A stretch of 64,000 nt of DNA from Desulfotruncus alcoholivorax DSM 16058 (lineage in GTDB: Bacteria > Bacillota > Desulfotomaculia > Desulfotomaculales > Desulfallaceae): NCBI RefSeq assembly GCF_000430885.1, contig NZ_AUMW01000002.1:124001-188000 (forward strand), written 5' to 3'. The notes beneath the pieces are model-generated. The model saw only the letters and a program-made list of their open reading frames with translations, ran no database searches and was not told the DNA's origin. A program made the position numbers and the translations under genes. Each line of letters starts with the position of its first letter. Position 1 is the stretch's first letter. Of this stretch, positions 44,729 through 53,908 are shown piece by piece.

Positions 44729-45483
44729 TCCACCCTGAACCTTAATATGATTCTTCCCATTTTTATAATATCACCGGGCCTGAGTTCCTTTTGCTCCACC
44801 CTGGACCCATTAACATAGGTTCCGTTGGTGCTGGCCTGGTCCTTGATGTAAAACCGTCGCCCGATCCGGCTGATTAATGCGTGCCGCCTGGAAACACTTT
44901 CATCGGGCAAAAAAATATCGCAGGATTCCCTCCGGCCTATTACCGCTAAATTACCTGTTACCGGGTACCGCCTCCCGCTGAAAGGACCTTCAAGCACCTC
45001 AAGCCCGGCCACGGGCTCCTGCATTTCCTGTGCAGGCGCCAAAAATTCCCCTTTTATGGGCACGTACTGCATTGTTGCCTCGGAAGGCGGTGCACTTTCC
45101 TCTGGTTCAATTGCTTCTTCGTCAAAATAACTTTTCACTGCCATTTCGCCGGGTGCAACAGCTTCATCCCGGTCAAAGCCAACTTCAATGCGCCCCAGCA
45201 TGGTATATTTCTTTTCTGCCGCCTTGCCGGCCACATATTCCCGCAGTTCTTCCGACAGGCGTTCAATTACCGGCTCATTGGCATTGTAATCTTCAGGATT
45301 AAGGTGGATCTCGTAGCGGTTGGGGACAAATATATCCTTTAATCCTGTACGGCGCTGCTCCCGCATTTCACGGGCCAGTCTTTTGGCCATATCAACCGGT
45401 TGTAAACTTCCTTTAAACTTATCCTTGAAGAAGCCTTCAATAATTTTTTCCAGGCTGCCTTCCAGCTCCGACAAAAACCCCAC
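44725..45483 (-). CDS. FhaA-like protein: DUF3662 plus FHA domain
   Basis: About 252 residues from GTG 45483, behind GAGGTGATACTG; 45492 is inside that site. The N-terminal domain (LSELEGSLEKIIEGFF, MAKRLAREMREQRR, PNRYEIHLNPEDY) is FhaA_N/DUF3662, a linker of about 50 acidic residues follows, and the C-terminal FHA domain has VIGRRESCDIFLPDESVSRRHA and DQASTNGTYVNG. FhaA in mycobacteria regulates peptidoglycan precursor export. The start lies 47 bp inside rlmN. Confidence 0.93.
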   Translation of the reverse strand: MGFLSELEGSLEKIIEGFFKDKFKGSLQPVDMAKRLAREMREQRRTGLKDIFVPNRYEIHLNPEDYNANEPVIERLSEELREYVAGKAAEKKYTMLGRIEVGFDRDEAVAPGEMAVKSYFDEEAIEPEESAPPSEATMQYVPIKGEFLAPAQEMQEPVAGLEVLEGPFSGRRYPVTGNLAVIGRRESCDIFLPDESVSRRHALISRIGRRFYIKDQASTNGTYVNGSRVEQKELRPGDIIKMGRIILRFRVE

Positions 45484-46528
45484 CAGTATCACCTCGCATC
45501 AGCGCCCGGCGCCTCAACTGGCCACAGGCCGCGTCGATGTCCAGGCCAAGTTCCCGGCGTACGGTCACCGGGTATCCCAGATCCTCCAGGGTCTTTTGGA
45601 AAGTGCGAATTTTATCAATACTACTGCGTGCGATCCCGCGCTCCGGCACGGGGTTGGCCGGAATTAAATTGATATGACAGTGAATACCGGCTAATACTTT
45701 GCCCAGTTCCCGGGCCTGTTCCCTGGAATCGTTGATATTGCCCAGCAGGGAATATTCAAAGGAAACCCGCCGGCCGGTGGTTTCAGCATAACTCCGGCAG
45801 GCCGGCAGCAGTTTCTCCAGCGGGTAAGATTTATTAACCGGCACCAGCTGATTGCGCAAATTGTTATTCGGGGCATGCAGCGACACTGCCAGGGTTATAG
45901 ACAGCTGCAATTTCATCAAATCATAAATGCGCGGCACAATGCCGCTGGTAGACAAGGTAATGTGCCTGTGCCCGATATTCAGCCCGTAAGGCGCATTGAC
46001 CAGTTCAAGAAATTTTACCGTGGCGCTGTAATTGTCCAGAGGCTCGCCCGAGCCCATCAGCACAACGCCGCCGACCCGTTTGCCGGATTCCCTTTGCATA
46101 GCGTGGATTTGATCCAGCATTTCCCCTGGGGTAAGGTTGCGCACCAGTCCCTCAAGGCCTGAAGCACAAATTTTACAGCCCATGCGGCAGCCCACCTGGG
46201 TTGACAGGCAAGCTGAAACACCATAGCGATATTGCATTAATACACATTCAACAGCCTGGCCGTCGGCCAGCTGCAACAGGTATTTTTCCGCCTCGCCGTC
46301 CCGGGAAATTTTTCGGTCCAACAGGGCCAAACCGCCCACACTGAAATGGGCAGCTAATTTGTCCCTGATTTCCTTGGGCAGATTGGTCATTTCGTTAAAA
46401 GAAGTGACGCCTTTTTTATGAATCCAGTCTGCCAGCTGGGCTGCCCTGAATTTTGCAATACCCATTAACCCTGCTTGCTGCTCCAATTCAGCCAGGTTAA
46501 AATCCCTGATATTCGGGTTACCTGCCAC
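45437..46528 (-). CDS. rlmN: 23S rRNA/tRNA adenine-C2 methyltransferase
   Basis: 363 residues. Radical SAM motif CRMGCKICASG (CxxxCxxC) after LSTQVG, GSGEPLDNY (the GGEP-like AdoMet strand), and the C-terminal catalytic cysteine in IDAACGQL. Methylates A2503 of 23S rRNA and some tRNAs. It precedes fhaA with a 47-bp overlap; the last 18 or so residues (RGDTGGVFVGAGRQPGKNY) are an unusual glycine-rich tail. Confidence 0.96.
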   Translation of the reverse strand: MAGNPNIRDFNLAELEQQAGLMGIAKFRAAQLADWIHKKGVTSFNEMTNLPKEIRDKLAAHFSVGGLALLDRKISRDGEAEKYLLQLADGQAVECVLMQYRYGVSACLSTQVGCRMGCKICASGLEGLVRNLTPGEMLDQIHAMQRESGKRVGGVVLMGSGEPLDNYSATVKFLELVNAPYGLNIGHRHITLSTSGIVPRIYDLMKLQLSITLAVSLHAPNNNLRNQLVPVNKSYPLEKLLPACRSYAETTGRRVSFEYSLLGNINDSREQARELGKVLAGIHCHINLIPANPVPERGIARSSIDKIRTFQKTLEDLGYPVTVRRELGLDIDAACGQLRRRALMRGDTGGVFVGAGRQPGKNY

Positions 46529-46585
46529 AGTCTCAAACCCCCTGGCATTGTTGCTATTTCTACGTCGCGTAAAAAACTCCTCTTT

Positions 46586-47944
46586 TTAGCCTTGTTTCCT
46601 CAACCTGGCCATAAAAAAGCCGTCCAGTCCGTGCAAATGGGGCAGTATTTGCAAGTAGCCCTGCTGCAGGGTACCGGCATGGTCCAGGCTCTCCGGCACC
46701 AGGCCGGCAATAGATTCCAGTCTGAAATCCTGGTGTGCCGCTAAAAAATTCATAACCTGGCCGTAATTTTCCTCCCTGGTGATAGTGCAGGTGCTATAGA
46801 CAAGCACTCCACCGGGTTTTAAAACAGCCGCTGCGGCTTTTAGTATTTGCGCCTGCAACACCGTTAATTCCCCGACTTGTTCCCGGCTTTTACGCCACCT
46901 GGCATCAGGGCGGCGGCGCAGCACACCCAACCCGGAACAGGGCGCATCAACCAGCACATAATCCGCCTGGCCGGAATATTTTTCCGGCAAAAACCTGGCG
47001 TCGGCCAGCATGGTTTTAACAATAGTTACACCCAGCCTGCGGCAATTTTCCTCAATCAGCCCGATTTTGTGTTCATGAATGTCCAGGGCCAGTATTTCCC
47101 CCCGGTTTTGCATTAGCTGGGCCAGGTGGGTGGCCTTGCCGCCCGGAGCGCCTGCTAAGTCAATCACCCTTGCGCCTGGCTGCGGGCTGACCACTTGTCC
47201 CACCAGTATGGAGCTTTCGTCCTGCACCTGAAATAAACCATCCTTAAACGGCGCTAATTCGCCAAGGGCCACAAAACCGGAAAGGTAAAGGCAGTCAGCG
47301 GCGTACCTGCCCCGCTCAACGTTGATGCCCATGCCCGCAAGCAAACCTGTCAGTTCAGTTGGATCTGTTTTCAATCTGTTCACCCGGACCGAGTTGGGGG
47401 CGGCCCGGTTGTTGGCTTCACACAAAGCCACCGTCCCGTCATAGCCAAACTCCTCCAGCCACAGCCGCACCAGCCATGCGGGGTGTGAATGGCGCAGGGC
47501 GATACTGTCCACGGGGTCAACAGCCGGATCGGGATAGGGCAGCTTGTCTTTACCCCGTGCCAGGTTGCGCAGCACACCGTTGACAAATTTGACGATACCG
47601 GCATGCCCGTGCCGGCGGGCCAGGTTTGCCGACTCGTTTACGGCAGCGGAATCAGGCACCCTGTCCATGTAAAGCAACTGGTACGCACCCAGGCGCAAAA
47701 TATTGCGCACCACCGGGGTCAGCCCGGAGACGGGGCGGCGGAGATAGTTCCCAAGTGCCCAATCCAGTGTGTTGCGCGCCCGCAAAGTTCCATAAACCAA
47801 TTCAGTGGTAAAGGCCCGGTCCAGCTTTTCCGGCTTGTACTTATCCAAAACGGCCCCCAGGGCCAGATTAGCGTAAGCTTCACGCTTGTCCACGTCCAAT
47901 AGCACCTGCAGGGCCGTTTCTCTGGCCTCAAATTTTGGTTTCAA
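46586..47944 (-). CDS. rsmB: 16S rRNA cytosine-C5 methyltransferase
   Basis: 452 residues: N-terminal NusB-like RNA-binding domain (REAYANLALGAVLDKYKPEKLDR to about 130) and a C-terminal AdoMet methylase: VIDLAGAPGGKATHLAQL, DAPCSGLGVLRRRPD and VYSTCTITREEN with the two catalytic cysteines. Methylates C967 of 16S rRNA. ATG overlaps the DUF116 stop by 4 bp. Confidence 0.96.
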   Translation of the reverse strand: MKPKFEARETALQVLLDVDKREAYANLALGAVLDKYKPEKLDRAFTTELVYGTLRARNTLDWALGNYLRRPVSGLTPVVRNILRLGAYQLLYMDRVPDSAAVNESANLARRHGHAGIVKFVNGVLRNLARGKDKLPYPDPAVDPVDSIALRHSHPAWLVRLWLEEFGYDGTVALCEANNRAAPNSVRVNRLKTDPTELTGLLAGMGINVERGRYAADCLYLSGFVALGELAPFKDGLFQVQDESSILVGQVVSPQPGARVIDLAGAPGGKATHLAQLMQNRGEILALDIHEHKIGLIEENCRRLGVTIVKTMLADARFLPEKYSGQADYVLVDAPCSGLGVLRRRPDARWRKSREQVGELTVLQAQILKAAAAVLKPGGVLVYSTCTITREENYGQVMNFLAAHQDFRLESIAGLVPESLDHAGTLQQGYLQILPHLHGLDGFFMARLRKQG

Positions 47945-48738
47945 CTGCCATCACATCCAGACCGCACAAAAAATTTTATGGCGTCATCCAGCCTGTCTGG
48001 GGAAAAATGAGTATTAAAACATGGCCCGTTGGGCCTTAAATTGGTTATCCCCAGAACCGGGATGGGGTTGGCATCCAGGATTCCGCTGGTTAAATCCCGC
48101 TCGCAGGCTATGGCCACAATGGCCTTGGGCCGGTATTCACGCACGTACTTGCGGGCCAGCGTCCCCCCGGTGGCCATCCCCACCTTGATACCATAGCGAT
48201 CACGGAGATTTAAAATTTCGTTGACACCGCATTTACCACAGCGGCGGCAATTGTCGATATTATTGGTTACTTTTATATCACACTCGCTGTTCTGCAGGCA
48301 GTGCGGTACCAGCAGCAGTAATTGCGCCGGCTCAATTTTGACCCCCCGGGCGTTGACCAGGCCGTTGTTGACTTCGATAAAGGAACCCTTGATCCTGTCC
48401 ATGTCAATTCTAAAAATTTTACCCAGGGCTAATGCCAGTGGGAAAAAAGTATTCAGCGCCACCCTCATGGGACCTTGCAGAATCGAGAATTGCCTGGACT
48501 GTATGATGGTAAGCACGATACCTGCCAGCCCGAATCCAGCCAGCAGGATGGCAATGATCAGTACAGCAGCCAGTGCCAGTAAAACCAGCCGGTAGACCAC
48601 GGATTTTTCCGGACTGAAAACCAGGTACCAAATGGCCACGGTCAGCATACTAACTATCAGCAGGCTGGCTCCGAGCAAGCCGATATATAATCTTTTTCTT
48701 TCATGCATCCGGACCAGGTTGTCCAAATCAATCACCAC
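47941..48738 (-). CDS. DUF116 membrane protein with cysteine cluster
   Basis: 265 residues. Two to three N-terminal membrane helices (IGLLGASLLIVSMLTVAI, LVLLALAAVLIIAILLAGFG) and a soluble DUF116 domain with cysteines in VPHCLQNSEC, NCRRCGKCG and AIACERDL, plausibly ligating an iron-sulphur cluster or zinc. The family is common in anaerobes and always uncharacterised. It sits between fmt and rsmB, where it is typically found in this lineage. GTG start behind AGGTG. Confidence 0.88.
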   Translation of the reverse strand: MVIDLDNLVRMHERKRLYIGLLGASLLIVSMLTVAIWYLVFSPEKSVVYRLVLLALAAVLIIAILLAGFGLAGIVLTIIQSRQFSILQGPMRVALNTFFPLALALGKIFRIDMDRIKGSFIEVNNGLVNARGVKIEPAQLLLLVPHCLQNSECDIKVTNNIDNCRRCGKCGVNEILNLRDRYGIKVGMATGGTLARKYVREYRPKAIVAIACERDLTSGILDANPIPVLGITNLRPNGPCFNTHFSPDRLDDAIKFFVRSGCDGS

Positions 48739-49681
48739 CTGAAGGGCTACCCAGAAAAATCCCGGGAGTCAGTGGATTACCCCGCAAAAAGTCGGCGGCC
48801 CGCATGCTTTTCCTGCCCTGTAACTGTAGTTCATCCAAGGAAAGAACGGCATTTCCCGCCCGGACCAGAATACCGCGGCCGGCGGACGCCTCCAGCACCT
48901 GGCCCGGTTTCCCTTGAACGGGAGCGTCTCCGGCCAGGGAAACCCGCCAAATTTTCAAAACCTTGCCTTCCAGCTCTGTACGGGCCCCCGGCCAGGGATT
49001 GAGTCCCCTGACCCGGTTTTTAATCACGACGGCATCCTCCGCCCAACAAATTATCTCATCCTCGCGCTTTAGCATGGCAGCATAGGATGATTTGGAATCA
49101 TCCTGGGGGACAGGCTTGGCCCGCCCGGTCTGAATGAGTTCCATGGCTTTTACCAGCAGCCTGCCGCCCAAAACGGCCAGGCGGTCATGCACCACACCAA
49201 CAGTGTCCTCGGGCCCAATGGTTATTTTTTCCTGCAAGAGCATATCCCCTGTATCCAGGCCCGCATCCATCAGCATAATGGTTACACCGGTTTCCCGCTC
49301 GCCGTTGATGACGGCCCGGTGGATGGGAGCAGCGCCTCGGTAGGCCGGAAGTAATGAGGCATGTACATTGATGCACCCGTAGCGCGGCAGATTTAGTATC
49401 TCACCGGGCAAAATCCGGCCGAAGGCGGCAACAACTATGAGTTCGGGGTTTAGCCGGCGCAGTTCTTGAACAAAGCCGGGGTCCCGCACCTTGTCCGGTT
49501 GAAACACCTGCAGGCCAAGTTCCCCGGCGGCAAGCTTAACCGGGGCCATTTTAATTTTTTTCCCCCTGCCGCCCGGCCGGTCAGGCTGCGTGACCACCGC
49601 CGCCACTTCATGGCCGGCATTGATTATTTCTTTAAGCGTAGGGACGGCAAAATCAGGAGTCCCCATAAAAACAACCTTCAT
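48728..49681 (-). CDS. fmt: Methionyl-tRNA formyltransferase
   Basis: 317 residues: VVFMGTPDFAVPTLKEI, the catalytic region INVHASLLPAYRGAAPI and LMDAGLDTGDML, and a C-terminal tRNA-binding OB-fold. Formylates initiator tRNA. ATG 49681 (TTAGGAG upstream) is preferred to the adjacent TTG 49684. The end overlaps DUF116 by 11 bp. Confidence 0.97.
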   Translation of the reverse strand: MKVVFMGTPDFAVPTLKEIINAGHEVAAVVTQPDRPGGRGKKIKMAPVKLAAGELGLQVFQPDKVRDPGFVQELRRLNPELIVVAAFGRILPGEILNLPRYGCINVHASLLPAYRGAAPIHRAVINGERETGVTIMLMDAGLDTGDMLLQEKITIGPEDTVGVVHDRLAVLGGRLLVKAMELIQTGRAKPVPQDDSKSSYAAMLKREDEIICWAEDAVVIKNRVRGLNPWPGARTELEGKVLKIWRVSLAGDAPVQGKPGQVLEASAGRGILVRAGNAVLSLDELQLQGRKSMRAADFLRGNPLTPGIFLGSPSGGD

Positions 49682-49808
49682 CAATAACTCCTAAGTTCAT
49701 TAAATTTTAATTAAGTCTTTTGCGCCTTCTGCCATCCAAGTAAATCTTCAAATGCTTTTTTCGGTTTTCTTATTCTGGCCACCGGCTTCTGACTTCTGAA
49801 TAGTTACA

Positions 49809-50261
49809 TTAGATTTTTCTCAAATTTTTTGCTTTATCTATAAATAGGATTCCGTCCAAATGATCTATTTCATGCTGCAGGGCTCTGGCAAAAAAGCCTT
49901 CCGCCCGGACTCCGATTTCTTTGCCGCTGCGGTCCAAACCCTTAACCTCAACACTATAGGCCCGGGTAACGTCTCCTAAAACACCGGGAACACTCAGGCA
50001 ACCTTCGGAATCGGTTTGCGTTCCGTCTACATCTATTATTTCCGGATTGATCAACTCTACCGGCCCGTCCCCTACATCAACCACAATAACACGCTTGGAA
50101 ACGCCAATTTGAGGCGCAGCCAGCCCAACACCTTTATTGGCGTACATCGTATCCTTCATATTGTCTAAAAGTTTTTCTATGTATTTACCAAATTTAGCTA
50201 CGGGCCGAGCCTTATCCCTTAATATATCGTCCCCGGCCTCCACAATTTTATAAACCGCCAT
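49809..50261 (-). CDS. def: Peptide deformylase
   Basis: 150 residues: [18 protein letters not shown] and QHEIDHLDG give the three metal-binding motifs. Removes the formyl group from nascent proteins, partner to Fmt. ATG 50261 behind AGGGGGGCAAAC; 50282 extends into the intergenic region with no support. Between it and fmt (about 130 bp) lies a fragment resembling the TTCTGACTTCTGAAT repeat. Confidence 0.96.
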   Translation of the reverse strand: MAVYKIVEAGDDILRDKARPVAKFGKYIEKLLDNMKDTMYANKGVGLAAPQIGVSKRVIVVDVGDGPVELINPEIIDVDGTQTDSEGCLSVPGVLGDVTRAYSVEVKGLDRSGKEIGVRAEGFFARALQHEIDHLDGILFIDKAKNLRKI

Positions 50262-50293
50262 GGAGTTTGCCCCCCTGCACATTAATATTTGTT

Positions 50294-52537
50294 TTACATT
50301 AAATTAAGCGGGTCTATATCCAGGCTTACGTACAAACCCTTGCCGGGTGGTGAACACCCGCCAGACTGCCTGAATTTTTTTAACATCCGGTGCAGCTTGC
50401 CGTAATCCCGGCTCCAGGTGATGATATGCCACCGGTGGGCATTTCTTAACCGGGCCAGGGGGGCCGGCGCTGGACCCACTAAATATATTCTTCCCCCATC
50501 CCGTGCTTCCGCAAACTCATCCAGCATCACCCGCAACTTTTCCGCCGCTGTTTTCACCGCACTTTCTTCCGGCCCGGTCACAAGCACCCTGGCCATTTTG
50601 GCAAAAGGCGGGTAGCCCGCTGTTTTTCGCAACGACATTTCTTTTTGAAAGAAATTCAGGTAATCGTGCCTGGCTGCCGCCTGAACGGCATAGTGTTCCG
50701 GCGTATAGGTTTGAATCAGTACATCCCCGGGTTTATCGCCCCGGCCGGTCCTTCCGGCCACCTGGGCCAGCAGTTGGAAGGTGCGCTCCCCTGCCCTGAA
50801 ATCAGGCATGTGTAAAGTAATATCCGCATTAACCACGCCCACCAGGGTCACCCCGCTGATATCAAGCCCTTTGGCAATCATTTGGGTGCCCACCAGTATA
50901 TCCGCCGCCCCATTCTCAAACTCTTCCAGTATTTGCTGGTGGGAACCCTTACGGGTGGTAGTGTCGGCGTCCATGCGCAGCACCCGCGCACCGGGGATGG
51001 CCGCGCGAAGTTCTTTCTCAACCCGCTGGGTCCCCGTGCCGAAAAAACTAAGCTGGCCCTCGCCGCAATCCGGGCAGAGCCTGGGGGCCCGAACCGAATA
51101 ATTGCAATAATGACAGCGCAGCCGGCCCCCGGTATGGTAGGTAAGGGAAATATCACAGCGCGGGCACTTTAAGACCAGGCCGCACGCCCGGCATACGACC
51201 AGGGTGTTCAAGCCCCTGCGATTTAAAAATATGATGGCCTGTTCACCACCGGCAATCCTTTTTTTCAGCTCGGCAATCAGTACCCGGCTGAAGATGCCCC
51301 CGTTCCCGGACCGGGTTTCCTCACGCATATCAACCAGGTTAACCTGGGGCAAATCCCTGCCCTCGACCCGCTTATCCATGCTGATCAGCTGGTAAACACC
51401 ACCCGGCGTGGCTCGGCAGTAGGTTTCCAACGCCGGGGTGGCGCTGCCCAGCACCACTACCCCGGCACTTTTTTGGGCCCGGTAAAGAGCAACGGCCCGG
51501 GCGTGATACCGGGGTGTTTCCTCCTGTTTGTATGACCACTCATGCTCCTCATCCACAATAATCAGTCCGGGGTCACGCACAGGGGCCAATACGGCCGAGC
51601 GGGCCCCCAGCACAACCGGCGCCTCGCCCCTTTCAATGCGGTCCCACTCGTCAAACCTTTCGCCATCGGACATCCGGCTGTGTAAAACGGCCACTTCCCG
51701 GCCAAACCTGGATCTGAACAACTTGACCATTTGTGGTGTCAGAGATATTTCCGGCACCAGCGTGATAGCCTGTCTTCCTTCCCGCACGGCCTGCTCAATA
51801 CAGTGCAGGTAAACCTCGGTTTTACCGCTGCCTGTTATGCCATGCAGTAAAAAGACCCGGTGCCGCCGGCTTGTAATTGAGTTATTGATTTCCACCACGG
51901 CTTTTTGCTGCAAGTCATTTAACTTCACCTTTTCCATTAAGCCCATTTCCGCCTGCGGGTAAGGGTCCCGGAACGAAACCATGTTTTCCGCTCTGAGCAA
52001 TTTTTTGGCATATAATCTATCCACAACCGAAGTGGAAACTCCGGCCGCAGCTGCCAGTTCTCCTCTGGTCATGCCGGGGTTGTGCAATACTTTTTCAAGA
52101 ACCGCCAGGCTTTTGGGCGCCCGCCGGCCCAGCTCGTCCCTCAGGCCGGGTAATCTTTCACTGTCAACGCCGCAGTAATAGCGGGTAACCAGCCTGGCGG
52201 AGGTTTTCTTTAAAACCGGCGATATTATTGTTTGCAACGCCTTGATGGTATCACACAGGTAGTACTCGGCCATCCACCTGGCTAAGGCATATTGATCCTC
52301 CCGGAATAAAGGCTTTTCATCTAACAACTTGCTGATTTCCTTGATTTTGTCAACCGACTTGAGCCGGCTCAAACCAACTACGTAACCGGTAACCTTTCTC
52401 CCGCCAAACGGTACCTGCACCCTGTGTCCAAAATGCAATAACGGCTGCATTTCCCGTGGCACAAGGTATTGAAAAGTCCGGCCGGTTTCATGGACCGGTA
52501 CCTCGACAAGTACATCGGCAAATAGCTGGTCAGTCAT
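50294..52537 (-). CDS. priA: Primosomal helicase PriA
   Basis: 747 residues. N-terminal DNA-binding region, helicase motif [13 protein letters not shown], Walker B VDEEH, and the zinc-binding loop [16 protein letters not shown] ... CHYCNYSV ... CPDCGEG, then [14 protein letters not shown] and [13 protein letters not shown]. Restarts stalled replication forks. Adjacent to def as in B. subtilis; coaBC, its usual neighbour, is about 3.3 kb away because of inserted genes. Confidence 0.97.
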   Translation of the reverse strand: MTDQLFADVLVEVPVHETGRTFQYLVPREMQPLLHFGHRVQVPFGGRKVTGYVVGLSRLKSVDKIKEISKLLDEKPLFREDQYALARWMAEYYLCDTIKALQTIISPVLKKTSARLVTRYYCGVDSERLPGLRDELGRRAPKSLAVLEKVLHNPGMTRGELAAAAGVSTSVVDRLYAKKLLRAENMVSFRDPYPQAEMGLMEKVKLNDLQQKAVVEINNSITSRRHRVFLLHGITGSGKTEVYLHCIEQAVREGRQAITLVPEISLTPQMVKLFRSRFGREVAVLHSRMSDGERFDEWDRIERGEAPVVLGARSAVLAPVRDPGLIIVDEEHEWSYKQEETPRYHARAVALYRAQKSAGVVVLGSATPALETYCRATPGGVYQLISMDKRVEGRDLPQVNLVDMREETRSGNGGIFSRVLIAELKKRIAGGEQAIIFLNRRGLNTLVVCRACGLVLKCPRCDISLTYHTGGRLRCHYCNYSVRAPRLCPDCGEGQLSFFGTGTQRVEKELRAAIPGARVLRMDADTTTRKGSHQQILEEFENGAADILVGTQMIAKGLDISGVTLVGVVNADITLHMPDFRAGERTFQLLAQVAGRTGRGDKPGDVLIQTYTPEHYAVQAAARHDYLNFFQKEMSLRKTAGYPPFAKMARVLVTGPEESAVKTAAEKLRVMLDEFAEARDGGRIYLVGPAPAPLARLRNAHRWHIITWSRDYGKLHRMLKKFRQSGGCSPPGKGLYVSLDIDPLNLM

Positions 52538-52615
52538 TTACTATCCCTCAAGTCCGGTGTCAAATGTTATATTATCTTATCCAGCCTTAATTATAGAACA
52601 GATTAATGCCGTACC

Positions 52616-52927
52616 TCAATCCATTTTATGGCAGATATTATACTTTACTTTATTCCGGCTTTCCGAAGGCGGGTGCTGGGGTGCATGAACTATGGTTATA
52701 TTTTCGAGGATTATCTCTTTCGCATCTTTTTCCAGCCTGTCCTTATAATACTTCTGCCTGAATTCCAGCCGTGGTATGTACATGCTGAACTCATATGGGG
52801 GATTGGTGTTGCTTTCCCGGCGGGACATAGTAACGGTCAGATCATCGACCTGGATGGTAGCCACATCAAACAGCGCTTCCATCTGCCGCCTGCGTTTGAG
52901 GAGAAGCCTTTTGATCAGCTTCAGCAT
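52616..52927 (-). CDS. Unknown 103-residue protein
   Basis: No family recognised. A basic start (LKLIKRLLLKRRRQMEALFD) is followed by a mixed alpha/beta region with EFSMYIPRLEFRQKYYKDR. It looks cytoplasmic and is well formed, with AGGAGAATTAAAATG as start signal. The left end of the transposase element begins only about 15 bp upstream of the start codon, so its own promoter has probably been displaced. Confidence 0.7.
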   Translation of the reverse strand: MLKLIKRLLLKRRRQMEALFDVATIQVDDLTVTMSRRESNTNPPYEFSMYIPRLEFRQKYYKDRLEKDAKEIILENITIVHAPQHPPSESRNKVKYNICHKMD

Positions 52928-52941
52928 TTTAATTCTCCTAA

Positions 52942-53908
52942 GGGGTCAGGCTTGAATTATTCACTTACTTGCTTTAATCTTCGAATCTTCGAATAACATC
53001 TTCGACGTAAGCTGTACCTTTACAAGCACCCGACTTTATTTTTGATATCATTGACAGGGGCAAATTAAGTTTTTGTGCCAACACTGTATTGGTTATTTTG
53101 CAATACCTTTCGCTTAACAGGACTATAGCTTTTCGAATATCAGATATTCTCTGGATTTTTGTCCTTCTGGTAAGTTCGTCAATATTGACATTTTCGTTGA
53201 TACAGATTGTTTCCATTATTTCATCAATGCTTATTTTTTTCTTTGCCTCTTTATTTTTTACAGCTTGCATTTTTGGTTGAAGTTCCTCGAAGTTCTTATA
53301 TATTATCTTCTCCGGTTTCTGATTCATAAATCGCAAATACTGCTTTAAAGCTTCTCTACTATTCGCTGAAAAGATACTTAGCACTTCGGACATGTCAATG
53401 AAATCGCCTTTTTCTTTCCCAACATAATATGCATGACTGCTCCATTTATACTCTATGCCGCCATTCAAATTTGCTTTTACGGGATTATTGTGAATATATC
53501 TGATCAGCTGCAACAAATAGCTATCTTTGTCACATAGCAGTGCTTTGTACCTTTGTTGAAATACATGTCCTGTCCTGCTGTATTTACGGTTGAACCACTG
53601 GGTATAGACTTGCTGTATCCGCTGCATAATCTGAGACAATGAAATATCCTGTACTTCTATTAAAAAATGTGCGTGATTATCCATAATACAGTATGCATAC
53701 AGCTTAAAACCCAGTTTTTCTTTATATCGAGCCAATACGTCAAAATATTTTCTCTTATGTATGTCATCCAGCAACACTTTTTCTCCGTTATTGCCTCTAA
53801 CCATTACGTGGTATAAGGCTCCCGGAAAATGGATACGTGGTTTTCTCGCCATCTTTAATCACCTGGATAATCATACCATTAATAAGGGAATATTTCAAGC
53901 CTGACCCC
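52942..53908. mobile_element. RAYT element with terminal inverted repeats
   Basis: About 967 bp bounded by inverted repeats: GGGGTCAGGCTTGAA at 52942-52956 and its perfect complement at 53894-53908; over 23 bp the ends match 21 of 23. A single REP-associated tyrosine transposase gene fills it. No TnpB or accessory gene. The right repeat overlaps the end of cysK: GGT CAG GCT TGA gives the last residues and the stop. The left end lies just before the ribosome site of the 103-residue gene. Confidence 0.85.
52974..53852 (-). CDS. REP-associated tyrosine (Y1) transposase
   Basis: 292 residues. RAYT/TnpA_REP signature: ARKPRIHFPGALYHVMVRGN, the HUH motif in IMDNHAHFLIEV, a tyrosine in QVYTQWFNRKYSRTGHVFQ and LIRYIHNNPVKANL. 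Y1 transposases cut single-stranded DNA at a folded repeat and join 5' through the tyrosine. The C-terminal 110 residues include a DnaA/HTH-like segment (VLAQKLNLPLSMISKIKSG). The gene is intact, so activity is possible. Confidence 0.92.
   Translation of the reverse strand: MARKPRIHFPGALYHVMVRGNNGEKVLLDDIHKRKYFDVLARYKEKLGFKLYAYCIMDNHAHFLIEVQDISLSQIMQRIQQVYTQWFNRKYSRTGHVFQQRYKALLCDKDSYLLQLIRYIHNNPVKANLNGGIEYKWSSHAYYVGKEKGDFIDMSEVLSIFSANSREALKQYLRFMNQKPEKIIYKNFEELQPKMQAVKNKEAKKKISIDEIMETICINENVNIDELTRRTKIQRISDIRKAIVLLSERYCKITNTVLAQKLNLPLSMISKIKSGACKGTAYVEDVIRRFED

Noticed and set aside
52974-53852. IS200/IS605 element with TnpB
   Set aside because: No TnpB or omega-RNA-like region; the protein has RAYT features and an added C-terminal domain.
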